Below, piece after piece: positions 11,001-20,214 of a stretch of 64,000 nt of DNA (within the stretch, counting starts at the first letter, position 1; the number at the start of each line of letters is the position of its first letter). The stretch lies in NCBI GenBank assembly GCA_029204225.1, contig CM055107.1:25505391-25569390 (forward strand). Reading direction: 5' to 3'. Below the pieces are notes generated by a model. The model was not told where the DNA came from. It made no database searches and saw only the letters and a list, made by a program, of their open reading frames with translations. This stretch comes from Diphasiastrum complanatum (Eukaryota > Streptophyta > Lycopodiopsida > Lycopodiales > Lycopodiaceae). Position numbers and translations under genes: made by a program.

Positions 11001-14000
11001 GCTTTTTGCATATCCAGCTGATTGCAGCTCCGCAGGCTATTGTACATCCTCCAATAATGGACTTGCTGTCGTCTTTGCAGCTCGCCCAGCTCGCATCACT
11101 GTAGTGATGTAGCTCGAATCCTTTTTCTTCGTTCTCAGCTCTGTAGGTTAATCCCATATTCTGGGTACCCTTCAGATACTGTAGGATTCGTTTGGCCATT
11201 TGCCAATGTGCCATACCAGGATTTGAGGAGAATTGGCTCAATGCGTAAACAGAGAAAGCCAGATCGGGTCTGGTACAAATCGTCAAGTACATCAGACTAC
11301 CGATTAAATTCTGGTAGGGTATACCTGCCATCATTTGTTCTTTCTCTTCTATTTTTGGGCAATCCTGTTTCGTGAGCTTGGCTCCAACTATCATTGGTGT
11401 GGCTTTCTCTTTGCAGTCCATCATGTGGTACTGCTTCAGCACTTTTCTGGCGTATTCCGACTGACTCAAGTGGATTTCACCATTTGTTCGATCTCTTCTG
11501 ATCTCCAGCCCTAGGCATTTTGTTGCTTCTCCAAGATCTGTGATTTCGTAGCTTTCAGAAATCTGACTCTTCGTGTCTTTGATCAACATCAAAGAATTTC
11601 CTATCATCAGCGAAAATGGTCAGTATCACAAAATCCTTTCCTACTCTTTTGATGTAGACATTAAAGTCTGGTTGAGTAGGGTTGAAGTCTAGAGACTTCA
11701 GAAGACCATCAAGCTTTTTGTACCAGGCCCGTGGTGCCTGTTTTAGACCGTAGATGCATCTCTGCAATCAACAGACATATTGTCTGTTGTCGGGGTCTTC
11801 ATAGCCTTCAGGTTGCTTCATGAAGATTTCCTCCTCTAGATCTCCGTGGAGAAAGGCTGTTTTCACGTCAATCTGGTGAATTTCCAGATTGTACTCTGTG
11901 GCGTATGCAAGGAGTAGCCCCCATGGGCGAATATGTGTCGAAATAGTCGACACCATATTTTTGCGTGTAGCCCTTCGCGACAAGCCTTACTTTGTAGCGG
12001 CCAATAGTGCCATCTGATTTTAGCTTTTTCTTGTACACCCACTTGTAGCCGACTACCTTTCTGTTTTCTGGCAGTGGCTCTTATGTCCATGCCTCGTTTT
12101 GCCTCATCGACTTGATCTCCTCTGACATTGCCTGCTTCTAGAATTCTCCCTCTGGACTCTGGATAGCTTCTTGGTATGTTGCTGGCTCTTCTGTGAAGCT
12201 GCAGTACTCGAACTGTGTTTCTTCGCTCCATTGAAGATTGTCAGAGTAGTGGACTGGAGGTCTTCTTTGTCTCGTTGACCTTCGAGGTTCGTTTCGTCGC
12301 TGCTCGAACATTCCTGTTCGTGGGGTCGATCCTCTGCTTCCTGCTGCTCTGGAGTTTGGGGCTCTGCATTCTGATTTGATGTCTGTCCTCGATCTCCCTC
12401 TGGAATAGGCAGCAGTGTGAAGATCTCATGGCCTCTTTCGTCTTTTTGTCCAGGAAATGTGGACTCATCGAACTTCATCTCTGCATGAAACAACCTTCTT
12501 CGTGGTTGGATCAGAGTCTGTACACATGTGTTCCGTTCGAGTAGCCGACCATGATTGTTTGCTCGGATTTGTCATCGAGCTTGCTTCTCTTTTCCTTTGG
12601 AATGTGCTTGTATGCTGCACATCCAAACACTCGTACGTATGACAGATCAGGCTTTCTGCCTGTCCACATTTCGTATGGTGTTTTGTTCTCCAGCGCTGTC
12701 GTTGTAGATCTGTTCTGCAGGTGTACAGCTGCAGCTATTGCCTCGGCCCAGAATTGACCTGGCAATTGAGCCTGTGCCATCATGCATCTGGCTCCTTCGA
12801 CTAGCATTCTGTTTTTTCTTTCTGCCACACCGTTGTATTCTGGTGTGTATGCAGGAATGAACTGGTGTTCGATCCCCTGTTCTTCGCAGTGAGAATTTTG
12901 TGCTTTTGTATTCACCTCCATTGTCAGCTCTAAGGATCTGTATTTTTTTCGGGGTGTGTCGCTCTGCGAATGCCACGAACTTCTTGAAGGAATCAAACAC
13001 TTCGGATTTCTTCTTCAAGTAGTAGATCGTGGTCATTTGGCAGTAATCATCTATGAACGTTCGAAAATATCTTGAACCTGAGAGCGAATATGTTTTCATC
13101 GGTCCACAGACATCAGAGTGAACGAGCTCAAGAACTTCTTTGGCTCTTCTTCCCTCGTGTGTGAATGGATTTCGATGTTGCTTGCCTTTCTGACAAGCTT
13201 CGTAGAACTCAGCCTTTGGCGTTGAAATCTTGAGACCTGTGACAATGTCCCTTCTGCTCATGTCATACAGGCTCCGCATGTTCCGATGATACATTCTTCT
13301 ATGCCAGAGCTGGTCTTCGTTTTCTGAAGCATTCAATATGCTTTTAGAGTTGCTGATTATTTTGGCCTGGTAGAGATTTCCTTCTCTGCATCCGACCGTC
13401 AGCAACTTGTTGGTCGTCTTTTCGATCATACGACAAGTGTTGCCGTCGAACAAAACTCGAATGCCTAGATCTGCCATCATGGAGACAGATAGCAGATCCT
13501 TTCTGAGTGAGGGCACATAGAGTGCTCCTGGCAGCTCTACTTGGCCTGACAGTGTTCGTAGCTGTAGAGAGCCGATGCCTTTGACATCGTGTCTGCTTCC
13601 ATCGCCTAGAATCACTGCTCTATCGTTTTCGAGTTCGCGAAAGTTGATCAAGATCTTCTTGTTGCAGGTTATGTGAGATGTTGCTCCTGAATCGATGATT
13701 AGTTGTGTTCAGAGTAGCTTGTCGAAGCTTCGTCGAGTATCGTGAATGCTTCGTCACCTCTTTCAGCATTTTTTGATGACTCTGCAACGTTTGCCTTTTC
13801 TGCTTTGTTTTTCCTTTTTGGGTTGAATCTGCAGTTGTATGCAGAATGCCCTTTCTTCTTGCAGTGCATCAAGGTATTGCTGGATTGAATCAGCATTTGT
13901 TGGCCGTATGGCCTGGTTTGTGGCAGTGATCGCAGGAAGAAGATTGTTGATTCGAGGACTTTGTTCTTCTTCTTTCCTCCGTGAAGAGAGCCTTCTCTTG

Positions 14001-17000
14001 ATCACTGCTTCCCTCTCCTTCGTCTCTCATTAGTCTCTCATCAGTGACAAGACTGACTGCTTTGTCGAATTTCATATCTGGTAGACTCAGTATGAGCATT
14101 CTCAGCGGCTGATAGGACATCGGTAGAAATTTCATGAAGTACATCAGCTGCCGTGGTGCTGGGACCTGGTGCTCCTGTCCTGATGCAGCGAGTTGAGCGA
14201 AGATCGTTCTGATCTTCTCAACGTGCTGATCCAACTGGTTGCCATCCCACCGTATTGTGCAGCTGATTGTGAAGGTGCATGACTGAAGCTGCAGTCCTCA
14301 CTTCATACTTCTGCTTCAATCTTTCCATGTTTTCGTAGTCTTCAATATGCATGAGTAGATCTTCATTTATGGACGAAACGATGATCGCCATTGTGCGCTC
14401 ATGCTTTCTGATCCATTCAGCTCTCCTCAGGTCTCCAAGGATAGTGTTATTATGGAACATGGAGAATCTAGTACACATGGAACTAGGAGATCAACTAGAT
14501 TTGAAAAGCAACATGAAGATCAAGATCGACAGGAGGTTCGACAGGAGGATCATCATGAAGATGGGGATGTACATTTTGCATATATGGCCATAGTATTAGA
14601 AACCAAGGATCCATCTACTTTTAGAGAGGTTGAAAAAGAGGATATTTGGAGAAAAGCTATGGATGAGGAGTACGACTCAATCATGAAGAACAAGACTTGG
14701 AGACTTGTTCAGTTACCTACAGGTAAAAAGGCCATTGGATGCAAGTGGGTCTATAGAACTAAGTACAAATCAGATGGTTCTATAGATAAACATAAGGCAA
14801 GATTGGTGGAAAAAGGTTATGCTCAACAGGAAGGGATTGACTATGAGGAAACTTTTGCACCAGTTGCTAAGTCTACTACTATGAGGATTGTTTTATCATT
14901 GGCAGTTCAGTTTGGATGGGATATTCAACAAATGGATGTAAAGAGTGCATTCTTGAATGGTTTTCTAGAGGAACAAGTCTACAAGGAGTAGCCAGAGGGA
15001 TACATAGTAGCAGGACATGGTTTGCAGGTTGGACAAGGCACTATATGGACTTAAGCAGGCACCCAGGGCGTGGTACACGAGGATTGACACATACTTTGAG
15101 GAGCTTGGCTTTCAGAGAAGTAGTTCGGAGCATACACTTTATGTTTTGATCAGGGATAATCATATTGTTATTGTTGTGATGTATGTGGATGATCTTATTA
15201 TTACAGGATCAGATCGTAGTATGATTCAGGGAATCAAGAAAGATCTCTCATCAGAGTTTGATATGAAAGATCTTGGTTCACTACAATATTTTCTTGGGAT
15301 TGAGGTATGGAGGGTAGCACAGGGACTTTTTATTTCTCAATCTAAGTATGCTCATGAACTTCTTGAAAAGTTCAATATGTTAGAGTGCAAGCCTATTTCT
15401 ACACCATATGATAGTGGATGTAAGCTTACTAAAGCTGAGGAAGATCAAGATGTAGATGAGACGTTATATAGAAAGCTTGTTGGAAGCTTAATCTATCTAA
15501 CTACTACAAGACCAGATATTGCTTATGCTGTGAGTATGGTTAGTCAGTTTATGGCTAAGCCTAAGCAGATTCATTGGAAAGCAGCTAAGCGAATACTCAG
15601 ATATATCCAGGGCACTTTGAGATTTGGTATTCTCTATGGTAGACAGGATGATTTGAAGTTACAAGGATATGTGGATGCTGATTGGGCTGGAGATGCGGAA
15701 GACCGAAGATCTACTACATGTTATGTTTTTAATCTTGGTTCTGGTGCTATCTCTTGGAGTTCAAAGAAGCAGCATACTATTGCTTTATCATCTACGGAGG
15801 CAGAATATCGAGCTACTACAAGTGCAACATGTGAAGCAATATGGTTGCGAAGGATTCTACATGATCTACATATGGTACAAGATTCACCTACGGTACTTCA
15901 ATGCGACAATCAGAGTTGCACTAAATTGGCGAAAAATCCAGTTTTTCACAGTAGAACAAAGCATATTGAAGTACAACAACACTTCATTAGAGAGAAAATT
16001 CAAAGTGATGAAGTGGAGCTTATGTATTGCCCTACGGAAGAACAAGTTGCAGATATCTTTACCAAAGGTCTTCAAGGCAAAGAAAAATTTTAGAAGTTTA
16101 GAGAACTTCTAGGAGTAATAGATAACAAAGTAAACATTAAGGGTTATTTGATACCCCTTAATGATGGTTTGGCCATGCCTGCGTGCTATTTTTAGGGGCC
16201 ATTCTATTTATAGTAAATTTGTTTTTTTAAGGCTTATGCATGTAGGTGGGTGCACTACAAATAGATTAGGATCTATTTAGTACTTAGAAGTTCATTTTTG
16301 GTTCTTAAAATATATAGGTAGTATTATTAGTAAATAGCTTTTGTTATTTTGCTACTTACTTTAGGCTCATTAGCTTTTATCAATCATTAGAGAAACTATA
16401 TAAGAAGGCTGGCGCCCCACCACAACTATTCCATTCAATTCTATTATGCTAGAGCAATTGCTCAATTCTCCTATGATCTGAATTCTCTCTATGCTTGGTT
16501 TTGTGTGAGTGCTAGTAGGACTAGTATCTTCATCTAGAATTTGTAACACAAATTCTGACACTTTTGTGTACAAGAACTACTTTGTGAATGTAGTACTTGT
16601 GGGAGGACAAAAAGTTTTCCTCAAGCCATTTAGTGATGCTTAAGAGTCGCAGCTAAGCACTCACAATTGGTCAGTTTTATCCCAGCTACCTAACAACTCA
16701 ACAATCTCTGCCCATTCTCTTTTCACTATTTTTTTTCACTCTCTGTGCTATTGTTAAGTTTATCTGCATCCATATGATCAAAACATCGCCATTAGAGGTA
16801 TCTTTAGCTCTAGATACGAGAAGTGAGCTACCTATGTCGAAGGTTTCATTATGGAGCTTGAGTTTATTCTATGTACGTCTCATAGTGGCCCATGGTACCG
16901 CCGGTACCATAACGGTGGTACTGCGGTTATGGTGCCGCCCTGGGATCTGCGGTACCAGGGCGACACCATAATATTAATATTTTTTTTCAATTTTTTTTAC

Positions 17001-18261
17001 GTGTAAAAAAAAATATTATGGTACCGTGGTACCAGTATGGATCTGTGGTACCGGGATCAGCGCTACCCGGTACCGCGGGATCTATGGTATGTCTTATCTA
17101 TTAAGGTAGATTTTTTTTAGGTACTTCGCTGAAATAAATTTTTCTGAAACTTCCTCTTCTCTTGAGTATATTGACCTATTTGTTAGATCTGTCTTTTGCA
17201 TCACCTTTGATGAAGCTTCTATTGCAGGACCGTTTGGTATGCAAAGAAGTTGAATTGCTTGATGATAGGGGATTGATCATCTCATGCATGTTATTCTAAC
17301 TGTTTTGATAGAACTTAGATTGAACTTGCACTAGAGCTTTGGTACATCTTGTACTAGAGCTTTGGTACAACCTAAGGGAATAGTACCTCTTTTAACAATT
17401 ATCCCTGACACACATAGACATTATGCACTAATGTCAATTGTCAGTTTCTAACGTTGAAGGGATCTGCTATTTTACTCTCAACTTATGCTGGTATTAGACA
17501 TAGGGAGTGAATTTTTTATTCTTTCGAACAACTTTTTATAAAAATTATAGACTCAGCTCTTACCCATATTGCCCACTAATTTAAAAAAAAAGAAATTAAA
17601 TTGAAAAAAAATACAAAAAAATGGTAACGCCCTGGTACTGCGGATTTTTGGGCGGCACCATAACCGCGGTACCATAATGGCGGTACCACGTGCCACTGTG
17701 ATATATATATAATTTCAGGGATGAGGGTCTGGGCCGGATTGCCCGCGTCCGCGTCTACGTTCGGCGTCCGGACCTGGACGCGTCCGACCCCCGGACGCGG
17801 GGTCGGAGGCGTCCAATTTTTTTTTTTAATTTAAAAAAAAAAAGCAAATGCGTTCGAGGTCCGGACGCGTTCGGGGGTTCGGACGCCATTTTTTTTAATA
17901 TTTTTTTAATTTAGAAAAAAAAAAATGGATGCGTCTGGACGCAGACGCACCCCTGACGCAACCGAACGCAAACGCGGACGCGCGTCCGCCATCCGCTTCC
18001 TTAGATATATATAGATCAGACATGAGGGTCCGGGCCGTTTTGCCCGCGTCCGACCCCGCGTACGGCGTCCGGACCCGGACGAGTCCGACCCCCGGATGCA
18101 GGGTCGGACGTGTCTATTTTTTTTTTAAATTTTTTTTTTGAAAAAAAAAACAGCTGTGTCCGGGGGGGTCCGGTTGCATTTTTTTTTAATTTAAAAAAAA
18201 ATAAAAAAAAATCGGACGGGTCTAGACGCGGACGCACCCCTGGCGCGTCCGCCATCCGCTT

Positions 18262-18295
<34 letters not shown>

Positions 18296-19012
18296 TAGTG
18301 GCACGTTGTACCGCCATTATGGTGCCGCCCAAAAATCCGCGGTACTAGGGCGGCACCATTTTTTAAATTTAAAAAAAAAAAAAATTAGTGGGCAATATGG
18401 GTATCAGCTTGAAGCTCTTGACGAGAGCAGTGCATTTATGCAGGTTGCCGGTGCTTTCAGCTACAAATTGTGTTAGACAACTAAATAATGCACTTCTCAG
18501 TTTAGTAGTCACTAGTTAACCGTGAGCTCAGATCTGTTAGGCCCCCGTTATGAGGAGAAGCCATTACTGAGCACGGTTGTTAGTATAGGGTCTACTGTGA
18601 GACCATGATGGTTATGAGATGGCTAGATTACAGTTTCTATATAGCAGCAAGTCTTGGGGGGTTTGGGGGGCGGTAGCCCCCCGACAGGGGGTTTGGGGGG
18701 CAGAGCCCCTCAACGGCGGGGTTCGGCGGTACGACCTCTTCATGATTTGGGGTTTGACTCCCTGAGCGAAAACACACTTTTTGGTGTTTTGCATCCCCTT
18801 GGTCCTTTGGCTGTTCGCTCTCGTCAGAATCGGCAATCTGTATAAATGCACTGCTCTCGTCAATAGCTTCAAGCTGATACCCATATTGCCCACTTGAATT
18901 TTTTTTGTAAATTAAAAACAATATTAAAAAAAAAATATCATGTATTATGATACCGCGGATCAGTATGGATCCGCGGTACCGGGATCCGCGGATCTTGGTA
19001 CCGCTGGATCTA

Positions 19013-19070
<58 letters not shown>

Positions 19071-20150
19071 CATTTGTTTACGATTTTGTTTACAAGAGAT
19101 AATCGAGTGATCAGATTTTTTTTTTATACGTCCTATCAAGTGTTTTTTTACATCTATTCTAGTTTTACGATCCACTATTTGTCATGATTTTGTCACTTTA
19201 GGTGTTTTCTTGTTATCTTTTCTCTATGTTTATCGTGGTGATATGACTTCCGAGCATGTGTTGACATGTCTTCAAAATTACTTTGACACTTATCGCCCTG
19301 ATTGTACTAATTCCCAAAAGACTGTTAATGCAATTTTCCTGTTAGGTGGTCTTCTGTTAGAGTCAATCTATCACAAGAAGTCCCAATCTTTGGTGAATCA
19401 AGAAAAGCAAATGCTAAAAAAATGGTAAAGATTTAACTTTTTGAAATTCATCTTCCATGTTGGGGTCCAAGGGATGAAGGTGCATTTATATTGTGATCAA
19501 CAAATCGTTTTTTACTTGCATACTGATCTAGTCTTATCATCTGCTAGAATTGAGATTAATAATTCTCTTTGCTTCATTGTACTGAAAGTGGATATCCGCG
19601 GCTGTAGGGGATTCCGGCTTTTGGATTGACACCAGTAGCACAAAATATATAACCCAGGAAATAACTTGACAATACACCGGTACTAAAGTAGCTCTAGTAG
19701 TTAAAATTTTATAGTCCACATTGAGGGCAATGTTTTAAAAGGAGGCAATGTCATGGACATGCGTTATAGTCCATACTTATCTACTTTTGGCACTATTAGT
19801 GGACACGTAGGTTATATTACACGTGAAGGGCCTAGAATACTATTTTGCATGGTTTTCTATTGTTGGCCCTAATTTTTGAATTTCACTTTCCCTCCAAATC
19901 AATATGAAGGGAGGTAGGGTTTTTTCACTATAAATAGCCACTAAGGTTGAAAATTTGCTAGTTTTGATCATTTAAGTCTTGGGCTTCTTGTAGGGGAGTT
20001 GTACTATTTTGGAGATCTTAGCCTTGGAGATGTTTTTTGAGCTATCGCCGGCCATTGATATTCCTATAGTTTCTTAGTTGGAGAATGCTATGTGAATGCC
20101 TTTTGCTATTTTTTATTCATCATTGATACTAATACTTGTGAATCTGTGAT

Positions 20151-20214
<64 letters not shown>

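Larger units (their letters stand above)
9841..14445 (-). mobile_element. Nested copia element (copia-3), 5' LTR missing
   Basis: On the minus strand it carries, in order, a gag lacking its N-terminus, two zinc knuckles, protease, integrase, RT, RNase H, a polypurine tract and a 3' LTR at 9841-10625. The high-coordinate end stops inside gag with no 5' LTR. GTTAT nevertheless occurs on both sides (9836-9840 and 14446-14450), as a target duplication would. Several frameshifts and stops make it inactive. Confidence 0.85.
7405..16560 (+). mobile_element. Outer copia element (copia-2) with a nested insertion
   Basis: The LTRs at 7405-7834 and 16128-16560 are about 95% identical by eye. The element is flanked by the exact 5-bp duplication CTTTT (7400-7404 and 16561-16565). 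Internal order is primer site, leader, a gag on the opposite strand, protease, nested copia-3, RT and RNase H. Integrase is absent: protease/GAG-pre stops at 9840 and coding resumes just before RT at about 14451. It lies in the last MAPR intron, on the same strand as the gene. Confidence 0.92.

Noticed and set aside
12104-12493. 129-codon minus ORF as a separate gene
   Set aside because: It is the acidic linker between integrase and RT of copia-3, ending in a shifted frame.
18612-18921. Minus-strand ORFs with repeated PPNP motifs, considered as a captured proline-rich gene
   Set aside because: The motif comes from repeated gggggtttgggggg units in the centre of an inverted repeat. No family is recognised.
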